Part shown: positions 6,733-12,723 of the stretch, in pieces
Numbering within the stretch: the stretch's first letter is position 1
Layout: each line of letters starts with the position of its first letter
Source of the DNA: Thermoleophilaceae bacterium
GTDB lineage: Bacteria; Actinomycetota; Thermoleophilia; Solirubrobacterales; JACPNS01
Direction: 5' to 3'
Length of the DNA: 12,723 nt
Assembly: GCA_016463365.1 (NCBI GenBank)
Contig: JAEMRJ010000019.1
Coordinates: 11,962 to 24,684, forward strand
The notes under the pieces: model-generated
Databases searched by the model: none
What the model was told of the DNA's origin: nothing
What the model saw: the letters and a program-made list of their open reading frames with translations, nothing else
Position numbers and translations under genes: made by a program

Positions 6733-7213
6733 GCGGCTCAAACTCTAACTGCGGTCCCCGCGCCGGCATCGCAAATCCGAGCGCGCCGAAGTAGAACAGC
6801 CAGCCGAGCATCGCCGGGATCCAGCCGTTGGTCTGAACGAGTCCGGTGAACGGTGAGTCGAGCTGCGCCGCGACGAGCGTCGCGATCGCGCCGACGACGC
6901 CCATCGCCACAACGCCGATCAGCCACCGCGTGTTCGCGACCACGGCGTAGGGGCCAAGCACCGCTGAGGACAGGCTCAGCCCCGCAATCATCATCGCGAT
7001 GATCCCGAGCGCCAGCAACGGATAACCGTCAGCCAGGCTACGGCCAAGGTCTGTGATGCCGGGAGTGTTGCGGCTGAACGGAAGATCAAGGGTGATCGCC
7101 GTCGACCACCAGTCCGCGCCGATCGTCGACCATGCGATCAGAACTGCCGATGCCAGCATGCAGCCACGAGCTGCCCAGTCCCAGGCGTTGGATGGTCGCG
7201 CGCGCTTGAGCAC
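6710..7213 (-). CDS. Four-TM integral membrane protein, function unknown
   Basis: A 167-residue protein with four hydrophobic segments (about 14-32, 64-87, 97-118 and 130-150). The first extracellular or periplasmic loop contains Trp and Pro residues, and the tail is short and charged. I do not recognise a family. The GTG start at 7213 is 4 bp after the SCP2-domain gene's stop, so both are likely read from one message. The last seven codons and the TAG stop lie inside the tRNA-Arg gene, so the C-terminus PRPDSSDG is partly written by tRNA acceptor and D-arm sequence. Hydrophobicity across the frame and the close spacing make it more likely a real gene than a chance frame. The GTG lacks a good Shine-Dalgarno. 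Confidence 0.72.
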   Translation of the reverse strand: MLKRARPSNAWDWAARGCMLASAVLIAWSTIGADWWSTAITLDLPFSRNTPGITDLGRSLADGYPLLALGIIAMMIAGLSLSSAVLGPYAVVANTRWLIGVVAMGVVGAIATLVAAQLDSPFTGLVQTNGWIPAMLGWLFYFGALGFAMPARGPQLEFEPRPDSSDG

Positions 7214-7217
7214 GCGG

Positions 7218-7637
7218 TCAAACTACAAGGTGAGGAAAATCGTTCTCGACCCGGTCGCGGTAGTGGCGGAATGCAGGTCCGCAGACCGCGACGATACGCA
7301 GGCCGGCAGTCAGGCTGCCCTTGACCTTGGCCTTGCGCAACGCCAACGCCTTGGCGACCTGGAGCTTGCCCTGCATGAACTGGTTGGCAACGTCAGAGGT
7401 GACTTCGATGCGGGTGGCCGGCTCCCACTTGACCCGCTTGGACCAGACCCAGACCAGATTTGACTCCCCGTCTTCGCCTCCGCGGATGTTCACAGTGAGG
7501 TCGAAGTCGGTGTAGGTGATCTCGACCGGAGTACCGAGCGCACGCAGCCGCGGTCCGACCTCGGTGTCGTCACCCAGTGTCGCGATGACCTGATCCATCA
7601 CGAGTCGGAGTTCTTTTTTCGATTTGAAGCGGCTCAT
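7218..7637 (-). CDS. SCP2 sterol-binding-domain-like protein
   Basis: A 139-residue soluble protein. The fold pattern is that of a small SCP2-type lipid-binding domain: an N-terminal helix (about 5-20), strands around VEITYTDFDLTVNIRGGE and SNLVWVWSKRV, then the characteristic late segment with FMQGKLQVAKALALRKAKVKG. SCP2 domains bind lipids or other hydrophobic ligands; none can be assigned here. ATG 7637 is preferred, but a TTG at 7655 would add six residues and neither has a strong Shine-Dalgarno. It lies 61 bp after the pyrE stop and 4 bp before the membrane protein gene. A 19-bp operator-like palindrome lies between it and pyrE. The family call rests on motif pattern only. Confidence 0.65.
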   Translation of the reverse strand: MSRFKSKKELRLVMDQVIATLGDDTEVGPRLRALGTPVEITYTDFDLTVNIRGGEDGESNLVWVWSKRVKWEPATRIEVTSDVANQFMQGKLQVAKALALRKAKVKGSLTAGLRIVAVCGPAFRHYRDRVENDFPHLVV

Positions 7638-7690
7638 CCGTAGCCAGTGAGGCAACCCAAATATTCAGTACAGCTGGTACCCGGTTCCGA

Positions 7691-7709
7691 CTGACTGTCT
7701 ATCGGTCAG
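7691..7709. promoter_or_regulatory. Operator-like 19-bp imperfect palindrome
   Basis: CTGACTGTCTATCGGTCAG has 7-bp arms matching at six positions around a 5-bp centre (TCTAT). It overlaps the pyrE stop (7699-7701) and lies 54 bp upstream of the SCP2-domain ATG. Size and symmetry resemble TetR-type operators, but no regulator gene is visible in the window. It could also be a weak transcript-end hairpin. Confidence 0.3.
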
Positions 7710-8250
7710 GCCGGTCGGGATGAACATCATCGATAGTGGTGAAGGGCCGGTACGGCGCTCCAGCGGCGGCCTCGATCGCTTCTCCGCCTCCTGCCAGTCG
7801 GTCGAGCACAGCGCACACGCCGACAATCTCAAATCCTTCATCCTTCACTCGCTCAATCGCCTGAAGCGTCGATCCGCCCGTCGTGACGACGTCCTCGACG
7901 ATCAGGCAGCGCGCGCCGGGCTCGAGCAGCGGCCCCTCCACCCAGCGCTGAAGACCGTGCTCCTTGCGGTCCTTGCGCACGAAGAAGGCCTTCGCGTCCG
8001 ATCCGGCCGCGAGCGCAGAGCAGGCGACGGGGTCCGCGCCCATCGTCATTCCGCCCACGGCGGTCGCACCGACTTCGTCTGCAAACTCGGCGACCAGCTC
8101 ACCCAGGGCCATGAATCCGGCGCGCTGCAGAATCGCGCGCTTGGCGTCGACGTAGTACTGCGCGGTCCTGCCACTGGTCAGAACCACCTCGCCGATCACG
8201 AGCGCGTGCTCGCGAAGTTCGGCGATCAGAGTGTCGCGTGAGTCAGCCAC
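7699..8250 (-). CDS. pyrE: Orotate phosphoribosyltransferase
   Basis: A 183-residue enzyme joining orotate and PRPP to give OMP in de novo pyrimidine synthesis. The type I PRTase signature CLIVEDVVTTGGS (115-127) carries the PRPP-binding acidic pair E119-D120 and the phosphate loop TTGGS. The OPRTase flexible catalytic loop is seen as VRKDRKEHG (91-99). The N-terminal YYVDAKRAIL (32-41) is typical of the orotate/PRPP site. GTG 8250 is chosen over an upstream ATG in the same frame (8367): it gives the normal family length, and the 39-residue extension is low-complexity with no family resemblance. It is probably the first gene of the minus-strand run through the SCP2-domain protein and membrane protein to tRNA-Arg. 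Confidence 0.93.
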   Translation of the reverse strand: MADSRDTLIAELREHALVIGEVVLTSGRTAQYYVDAKRAILQRAGFMALGELVAEFADEVGATAVGGMTMGADPVACSALAAGSDAKAFFVRKDRKEHGLQRWVEGPLLEPGARCLIVEDVVTTGGSTLQAIERVKDEGFEIVGVCAVLDRLAGGGEAIEAAAGAPYRPFTTIDDVHPDRPDR

Positions 8251-8418
8251 GGGTGAGCATCGTAGACACCCGATTTCGCTCAAGGCTTCGGCGCCCCCGG
8301 CCGAAACTCGATACAAGGTGTGCTTCGGCCCACCCGCGGGGCTCCGCCGCGACGGAGAATCCGCCAATCATCGTTCAGCCGAAATCCGCATCGGCGTTCA
8401 CAGAAAGCAGGTCGGGAC
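8251..8418. other. Intergenic region between divergent pyrE and two-TM protein genes
   Basis: These 168 bp must hold the promoters for pyrE and the two-TM protein, but I see no convincing -35/-10 pair. A 6-bp hairpin, TTCGGC (8287-8292) with GCCGAA (8300-8305) around a 7-nt loop, would form in the pyrE leader. It has no U-tract and no leader peptide is evident, so attenuation is not supported. Confidence 0.3.
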
Positions 8419-8850
8419 GTGTATCTCTCCGGTCTGATCAGAGTTGTTTCGATAGTGCTCTCAGCGATCGTCGCGGTGAGTTTTGGCATGTTCGTATGGG
8501 ACGAACTCGGCTCGGCCTCAAAGCGTCAGGCGCTGCTCGCGGCGGGCGCCGGTCCGCAGGTCACCTCCACGCGTGACGCGCACGGACGACTGGCCGCAGC
8601 TGAGAACGGAAAGCCGCGCCTGAACCTTGACAAGGCCAACGACGCGCTGACCTCACCGGGTGAGTCGATCGGAAAGAAGTTCGGCGACAACCATCCGTGG
8701 GCGATGCGCGGAGCTGCCTTCCTTTTCGGAATCCTCGCCTTCCTGCTCGGTCTGCGGTTGCTGGCCAGCTGGATCGAGACGAACCGGCCGCAGCCCGGAT
8801 CGGCTGCCCAGCAGAATCAGCAGGGCGGATTCACCGCCAGTTCGCGCTAG
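8419..8850 (+). CDS. Two-TM membrane protein, function unknown
   Basis: A 143-residue protein not assigned to a family. One TM helix runs from about 5 to 27 and a second from about 95 to 117. Between them is a hydrophilic loop of roughly 65 residues, rich in Ala, Gly, Lys and Asn. The tail is Gln-rich and polar (about 125-143). GTG 8419 is chosen because AAGCAGG lies about 7 nt upstream and the first TM begins almost at once; an in-frame ATG at 8320 would add an Arg-rich, unlikely leader of 33 residues. The stop TAG is part of a CTAG shared with the convergent L,D-transpeptidase stop. The loop plus tail and the envelope-gene neighbours suggest an envelope role, as inference only. Confidence 0.72.
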   Translation: MYLSGLIRVVSIVLSAIVAVSFGMFVWDELGSASKRQALLAAGAGPQVTSTRDAHGRLAAAENGKPRLNLDKANDALTSPGESIGKKFGDNHPWAMRGAAFLFGILAFLLGLRLLASWIETNRPQPGSAAQQNQQGGFTASSR

Positions 8851-9890
8851 TAGTAGGTGTCCACCCGGGTGCCCATACGCACCCAGCGGAAGATCGATGA
8901 GGCACTCGGCACCGGCACGCGGACGCAGCCGTGACTGGCGTTGTAGGTCGGCACCGAGGCATAGCCGTGGATCGCGTATCCGCGGATGAAGTAGCTGCTC
9001 TTGACCATGCCCTTGGCGTTGGTGCCGGGGTCCTTGCGGTAGACGCGGTAGGTGCCACGGATGGTCGGAGTTGCCGGAGCGCCCGTCGAGACGTGGTAGA
9101 TCCGAGACACCCTGCCCTTGTCGGCCATGACCATGACCTGCTTGCCGATGCTCACCTCGATGTGACGCCCGGCGCCGGGGTATCGCAGTCGGAATCCGCC
9201 CTTGCCCGCAGCGAGCTTGCGCGCGACGCTGGAGCCGGCCGACGCCACCCGGGACATGCCGTTCACCTTGCGGAACGCGATGAAAGCGCGTCCGGTTGCA
9301 GCGTCGAAGCGCCCGTTCAGCGGTGAGACGTAGTGCAGGCTGCGCAGCCTGTTCTGGAAGAGTCGGACTGCAACGCCACGGCTGCCCGAGCGGATGTTGG
9401 TGCGCACGACCGCGACGCGCGTTCCCTTACCGTCGTCGACGAGTGTCTTCTGGACGTCAGTCAGTTCCACCTTGGCCGTGTAGCGGCCCTTCTTGCCGGT
9501 GCGCCAGGACAGATGGAACTTGGAGATGCTGCCGGCTTCGTCGATCTCGACGGTGCGGCTCTTGACCACCTTGCCGCTTCTGAAGATCTCAATCTTGATC
9601 TTCTGGTCTGCGATGTCGGCCTTTACGCGCCCGCGGATCACAAGCCGGGTGCGCGGCAGCACGTAACCGCGGCCCTTGTAGCGGTAGGCGCCATCGGCAG
9701 TCAGTTTCACCGCCGGGAGCTTTGCGCTCTTGGTGGTGGATTTCTTCTTGGCCGCCGCCCAACTGGTTGCTTCAGTCGGGCCGGCTGTCGGGCCGGTGGG
9801 ACCGGCAGACGCCGAAGTGGCGAGCGCGAACATCGCAAGAATCGCCGCCGCCGAAGTCGTCAGTCCATAAGTGCGCGCACGCGAATTCAT
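8847..9890 (-). CDS. Secreted L,D-transpeptidase (YkuD) with Ig-like and peptidoglycan-binding domains
   Basis: A 347-residue exported cell-wall enzyme forming 3-3 cross-links or anchoring to peptidoglycan. In order: signal peptide (about 1-29, AxA cleavage site before G30); a Pro/Thr/Lys linker (30-60); a beta-rich Ig-like domain (61-165); a peptidoglycan-binding domain (about 168-229, RSGSRGVAVRLFQNRL); and the YkuD catalytic domain (about 241-346). The active site is HGYASVPTYNASHGCVRV, with H308, S319-H320-G321 and nucleophile C322, followed by R324. All catalytic residues are present. ATG 9890 is supported by the signal peptide and by its ATGA overlap with the upstream protease gene's stop. 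An in-frame start about 80 codons earlier is read-through of that other gene. The stop overlaps the convergent gene's stop. Confidence 0.93.
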   Translation of the reverse strand: MNSRARTYGLTTSAAAILAMFALATSASAGPTGPTAGPTEATSWAAAKKKSTTKSAKLPAVKLTADGAYRYKGRGYVLPRTRLVIRGRVKADIADQKIKIEIFRSGKVVKSRTVEIDEAGSISKFHLSWRTGKKGRYTAKVELTDVQKTLVDDGKGTRVAVVRTNIRSGSRGVAVRLFQNRLRSLHYVSPLNGRFDAATGRAFIAFRKVNGMSRVASAGSSVARKLAAGKGGFRLRYPGAGRHIEVSIGKQVMVMADKGRVSRIYHVSTGAPATPTIRGTYRVYRKDPGTNAKGMVKSSYFIRGYAIHGYASVPTYNASHGCVRVPVPSASSIFRWVRMGTRVDTYY

Positions 9891-10888
9891 TGCGGAACAG
9901 CATATTCCACAGGACCGCTGCCAGCGCCCGGAGATCCGCCGGTTGTTGAGTCCGACCGGCGATCGGTCAAGCGGTGTCCGAGGGCGCAGCTGAGCATCAT
10001 CAGCACCCAGAGCACACCCGCGAGAACCAGGCCGAAATCCGAGTTGTTCTTCTCGGCGTAGGCGGCCACTGCAATCGCATTGTTGGTCGCGTGCAACGCG
10101 ATCGTGGAATACAGCGTCCCGGTCCACGAATAGAGCAGGGCGAACGAAATCCCCAGCACCGCGAGCGGGATGACCTGCATCAGACGATCGTTGGTCAGCG
10201 AATCGATGTGCAGTGAGCCGAAGAGCAGCCCCGAGCCGATCGCCGCCGGCCAGAGGCCGATGCCGTTCTTGAGCGCGCGGAAGATCATGCCGCGGAAGAA
10301 GATCTCTTCAGCGATCGGTGCGAGCACCGCCACGAGCAGTGCGAAGAAGAACATGTTCAGGTCGCCGGCGTTCGCTCCGAGCTTCTCGGGAGCGTCGTCG
10401 GGAGCAAGTTTCACGAGCTGGTTGTAGATGGCGAGGATCAGCAGATAGCTGCCCATGACCGCGGCCATCATCCAGACCGACCGCCAGAAAGGTGCCCTGA
10501 CCAGTCCGAGATCGCGCCAGGCGAACGACCCGGACAACCGCGCGACAAACACAGCCGTGCCGATGAAGAGGAGCTGGTTGACGGCCGAGGCGACAACCAC
10601 GAAATTCGAGTTGTCCTCGAGGTTCTCCAGAGAAAGGTCGCCGAAGGCCACCCACAGCCCGCCGATCACCAGCACGGCGATCTGCGAGACGATCAGGCCG
10701 CCGAAGAACGTCAGGAGCGCGTAGTGCCAGGGCCAGCCCGCGGCACCGGCCGAACCGAGCGAGCCGGGTGGCGGAGTGCCCGACGGAGGCGGAGTGACCG
10801 GCGGCGGCACAATCTGCGGCCCGGGCACCGGCAGCTCTGGCAGATATCGCGGGTCGCCCGCCTGCGGTCCAATGGGATCGTCGGTCAC
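9887..10888 (-). CDS. CPBP-family intramembrane metalloprotease (Rce1/CAAX-protease-like)
   Basis: A 333-residue membrane protein with about eight hydrophobic segments. The glutamic-type/metalloprotease motifs of the CPBP (Abi, Rce1-like) family are intact: EEIFFRG with E194, E195 and R199; FGSLH with F223 and H227; and HATNN with H266 and N270. Bacterial members process membrane substrates or act in bacteriocin immunity and envelope maturation; the substrate is unknown. The first 43 residues are cytosolic-looking and unusually proline-rich (16 Pro, including three PPP runs). The C-terminal tail is Gly/Ser-rich. The start is GTG 10888, the only plausible one in frame. The stop overlaps the L,D-transpeptidase ATG by 4 bp (ATGA), so the pair is coupled. 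It diverges from the MscS gene across 32 bp. Confidence 0.93.
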   Translation of the reverse strand: MTDDPIGPQAGDPRYLPELPVPGPQIVPPPVTPPPSGTPPPGSLGSAGAAGWPWHYALLTFFGGLIVSQIAVLVIGGLWVAFGDLSLENLEDNSNFVVVASAVNQLLFIGTAVFVARLSGSFAWRDLGLVRAPFWRSVWMMAAVMGSYLLILAIYNQLVKLAPDDAPEKLGANAGDLNMFFFALLVAVLAPIAEEIFFRGMIFRALKNGIGLWPAAIGSGLLFGSLHIDSLTNDRLMQVIPLAVLGISFALLYSWTGTLYSTIALHATNNAIAVAAYAEKNNSDFGLVLAGVLWVLMMLSCALGHRLTDRRSDSTTGGSPGAGSGPVEYAVPQ

Positions 10889-10920
10889 GGGGCATATTGT
10901 GGCCGCAGAACCGGTTGCCC
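10889..10920. promoter_or_regulatory. 32-bp divergent promoter region (CPBP protease / MscS channel)
   Basis: Only 32 bp separate the two starts. The minus strand has ACAATAT (10899-10893), a possible -10 a few bases before the CPBP GTG, implying a leaderless or very short-leader message. The ends carry short inverted GGGCA/TGCCC copies (10890-10894 and 10916-10920). A promoter for the MscS gene must overlap or lie inside the protease gene. Confidence 0.3.
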
Positions 10921-11712
10921 ATGCTGATCGCCGCAGAACAATCCTTCGTCGAGGCCAATTCCCAGTGGATAAGCGCGCTCGCCATCATCGTCGTGGCACT
11001 GATCACTGCGAAGTTCGTCGACAGGCTCCTCCAACGCAGCTCGATGCGCGTGAGCAGCGTGCGCGACTCCGAGTCGCTGTCGAAATCGACGGTCACCCGG
11101 CTGCGACTGATGCGCCGGCTGATCGTGCTCTCGATCGCGCTTGTCGGCATCTTCCTTGCGCTCGCGCAGATCGACGCACTCAAACCCCTGGGAACGGCGC
11201 TGCTTGCTTCGAGCGCCGTGATCGGAGTGGCGGTCGGGCTGGCGTCGCGTGCCGTGCTCGCCAACGCGGTGTCGGGGATGATGCTCGCGACGGTCCAGCC
11301 GTTCCGCATCGGCGACGTGATCGAGTGGCAGGACAATCGTGGCCGCGTCGAGGACATCACGTTGACCTACACCTTCGTGCGCCTGCCCTCCGGCCACCGG
11401 CTCGTGATCCCCAACGAGGCGATCGCCACCACGCCACTCGAGAACTACACGATCGCGGGCACGGTTGTGGATGCCGACGCTGCTGTCCAGGTTGTACCCG
11501 CGCAGGCCACCCCGGCGATCAAGCTGCTGCGTGAACGGCTCGATGACGCGACCGTGTCGCTCGGCGCCTGCGAGGTCGATCGCTCCGAAATCCTCGTCTC
11601 CTTCAGCACTACGGCCGGCCACGAGGCCACGCAGCGATTTGCCACGCGCGAGCAGGTAGTCGCGATTTTGAGCGACGCGGGTATGCTGGAAGCGTCTTCC
11701 CAGGGCAGCTGA
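10921..11712 (+). CDS. MscS-family mechanosensitive ion channel
   Basis: A 263-residue small-conductance mechanosensitive channel releasing osmolytes on hypo-osmotic shock. Three TM helices are visible: about 17-36, 66-84, and the pore-lining helix 92-124, rich in Gly and Ala (VIGVAVGLASRAVLANAVSGMM). The family-typical PFRIGDVIEW (127-136) follows, then the beta-domain with the GRVEDITLTYT and VIPN segments (141-165) and a mixed alpha/beta C-terminus. The length is close to the minimal MscS architecture. ATG 10921 is chosen because TTG 10897 would leave only 8 bp to the divergent gene; TTG 10915 is possible. No strong Shine-Dalgarno is visible. The next gene, a class A PBP, begins 110 bp downstream in the same direction, so read-through is possible. 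Confidence 0.9.
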   Translation: MLIAAEQSFVEANSQWISALAIIVVALITAKFVDRLLQRSSMRVSSVRDSESLSKSTVTRLRLMRRLIVLSIALVGIFLALAQIDALKPLGTALLASSAVIGVAVGLASRAVLANAVSGMMLATVQPFRIGDVIEWQDNRGRVEDITLTYTFVRLPSGHRLVIPNEAIATTPLENYTIAGTVVDADAAVQVVPAQATPAIKLLRERLDDATVSLGACEVDRSEILVSFSTTAGHEATQRFATREQVVAILSDAGMLEASSQGS

Positions 11713-11822
11713 GCACCGCATCAAACGCGGCGCGCAGTGTGTTCCAATCCCTGTGACCCGCCGCAGGGCAGCGTCGCTTTTCAGCGAACTGTCGTATACG
11801 AAGACTCAGAACCACCCCCAGG
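11713..11822. other. Intergenic region before the class A PBP gene
   Basis: These 110 bp hold a possible -10 (TATACG near 11793) without a convincing -35 and a small TCGCT-tttc-AGCGA hairpin near 11775-11788. No gene is seen. A purine patch (AGG) lies directly against the PBP ATG, too close for a normal Shine-Dalgarno. Confidence 0.25.
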
Positions 11823-12723
11823 ATGACTGCACGAGAACGACGCAAGCGCCGCACCCGGCGCGGCACGGCCCATCGCCCCTTGGCGATCGGACTGGTCGTG
11901 CTCGTGACCCTGGGCATGATCGCCGGCTTTTCCGCCATCGGCTATGTGATCGCGCTCGCAAATGGCGCTGATCCACTCGGCAAGCCTGTCAACCGCGGCC
12001 TGACCTCCGCGGTGTACGCGGCCAACGGTCAGCTGCTCGGCTACATCCAGGCCGACGAGATCAGCACGCCGGTTGCCTGGAAGCGGCTGCCACAGGACTG
12101 CAAGGACGCGACCGTGGCAATCGAGGACGAGCGCTTCTACAGGCACGACGGGGTCGACTACACCGCGATCGTGCGCGCCGCAGTGAAGAACACCAGCAGC
12201 GGCAAGACCGTGCAGGGTGGCTCGACGATCACCATGCAGCTGGTGCGCAACCTCTACATCTCCGCGCCCAAGCGCGACTTCAAGCGCAAGATCCGCGAGG
12301 CCAAGCTCGCCAGCGAACTCGAGCAGCAGCGCAGCAAGCGCTGGATCCTCGGTCAGTACCTGAACACCGCGCCTTACGGCACTGTCGGTGGTCAGTCGGC
12401 GATGGGCGTGCAGGCTGCGGGTCAGACATTCTTCGCAAAGAACGCCAAGGACCTCAGCCTTTCTGAATGCGCGATGCTCGCCGGACTCCCGCAGGCACCG
12501 ACCGACTACAACCCCTTCCTCAATCCGAAGGCCGCGCTGGAGCGCCGCGCCGAGGTGCTGGGCAAAATGGCCGAACTCGGCTACATCACTGAGCAGGAAG
12601 CCGAAACTGCGGCCGCAAGCTCGCTGCGCCTGCACCGCGGAACGCGCTACACAAAGATCCGCGAGCCCTACTTCTTTGACTACGTCAAGCAACAGCTGAT
12701 CGACAAGTACGGCATCAACACCG
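11823..12723 (+). CDS. Class A penicillin-binding protein, N-terminal part (cut by window edge)
   Basis: The frame is open from ATG 11823 to the right edge: 300 complete codons, no stop. It starts with a basic cytosolic tail (MTARERRKRRTRRG), then one TM anchor (about 20-45), then a GT51 peptidoglycan glycosyltransferase domain that polymerises lipid II. Motifs in order are EDERFYRHDG (101-110, catalytic E101), GGSTITMQLVRN (132-143), the KRKIREAKLA region (154-163), and WILGQYLNTAPYG (174-186) with the later GVQAAGQTFF (195-204). The second motif has Met where QQ is commonest, a common variant. The C-terminal transpeptidase domain (SxxK, SxN, KTG) must lie beyond the window. The gene belongs with the L,D-transpeptidase nearby as a wall-synthesis pair, though on the opposite strand. 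Confidence 0.95.
   Translation, partial: MTARERRKRRTRRGTAHRPLAIGLVVLVTLGMIAGFSAIGYVIALANGADPLGKPVNRGLTSAVYAANGQLLGYIQADEISTPVAWKRLPQDCKDATVAIEDERFYRHDGVDYTAIVRAAVKNTSSGKTVQGGSTITMQLVRNLYISAPKRDFKRKIREAKLASELEQQRSKRWILGQYLNTAPYGTVGGQSAMGVQAAGQTFFAKNAKDLSLSECAMLAGLPQAPTDYNPFLNPKAALERRAEVLGKMAELGYITEQEAETAAASSLRLHRGTRYTKIREPYFFDYVKQQLIDKYGINT

Noticed and set aside
8287..8305. Hairpin in the pyrE leader as a transcription attenuator
   Set aside because: The stem is only 6 bp with no U-tract, and no leader peptide or anti-terminator partner is visible.
8251..8367. 39-residue N-terminal extension of PyrE from an upstream ATG
   Set aside because: The extension has no OPRTase similarity and the GTG start gives the usual length.
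9891..10127. 79-residue N-terminal extension of the L,D-transpeptidase
   Set aside because: It overlaps the CPBP C-terminus in another frame and would hide a good signal peptide that begins at 9890.
10308..11360. Minus-strand open frame of 350 codons covering parts of the MscS and CPBP genes
   Set aside because: It crosses a divergent promoter and overlaps two genes with intact family motifs in other frames.
1..12723. CRISPR array, insertion sequence, rRNA or further tRNA genes
   Set aside because: No regularly spaced direct repeats, transposase motifs or other cloverleaf structures were seen on reading both strands.

Overview
The window is about 12.7 kb of GC-rich, gene-dense bacterial DNA. 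Strong third-position G/C, frequent GTG/TTG starts, 4-bp start/stop overlaps and weak Shine-Dalgarno sites suggest an actinomycete-type genome. A two-domain citrate synthase of the actinobacterial 'citrate synthase 2' kind, an SCP2-domain protein and an L,D-transpeptidase with Ig-like and peptidoglycan-binding modules fit Actinomycetota, perhaps the Thermoleophilia/Solirubrobacterales. That lineage call is inference, not proven by anything here. Thirteen protein genes (two cut by the window ends) and one tRNA gene account for nearly all of the sequence.

Layout. (1) 1-2659, minus: a large SF2 DEAH-type helicase, missing its C-terminus at the left edge, with an acidic insertion in front of Walker A and a basic tail. 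(2) 2660-2873: divergent promoter region. (3) 2874-6549, plus, a tight four-gene run: thioredoxin-fold lipoprotein, citrate synthase, a GalT-family nucleotidyltransferase without the usual zinc ligands, and an AEC-family transporter. A hairpin terminator closes it. (4) 6659-8250, minus: pyrE, an SCP2-domain protein, a four-TM membrane protein, then tRNA-Arg(CCT). The membrane protein ends inside the tRNA. A 100-bp palindromic structure sits against the tRNA 3' end. (5) 8419-8850, plus: a two-TM protein of unknown function whose stop shares a CTAG palindrome with the convergent L,D-transpeptidase. (6) 8847-10888, minus: CPBP-type membrane protease translationally coupled to the L,D-transpeptidase. 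(7) 10921-12723, plus: MscS-family channel, then the N-terminal 300 residues of a class A penicillin-binding protein.

Theme. The right third (L,D-transpeptidase, CPBP protease, MscS channel, class A PBP) is a cell-envelope neighbourhood. The centre is housekeeping metabolism (pyrimidine synthesis, citrate synthase, sugar nucleotide chemistry, transport). I see no CRISPR array, transposase, integrase, toxin-antitoxin pair or recognised defence operon. No wholly new multi-gene system is demonstrable. The strongest oddities are the palindromic element and 9-bp direct repeat at the tRNA-Arg 3' end, the CDS-tRNA overlap, the GalT homologue with a dismantled metal site, and the charge-polarised helicase.
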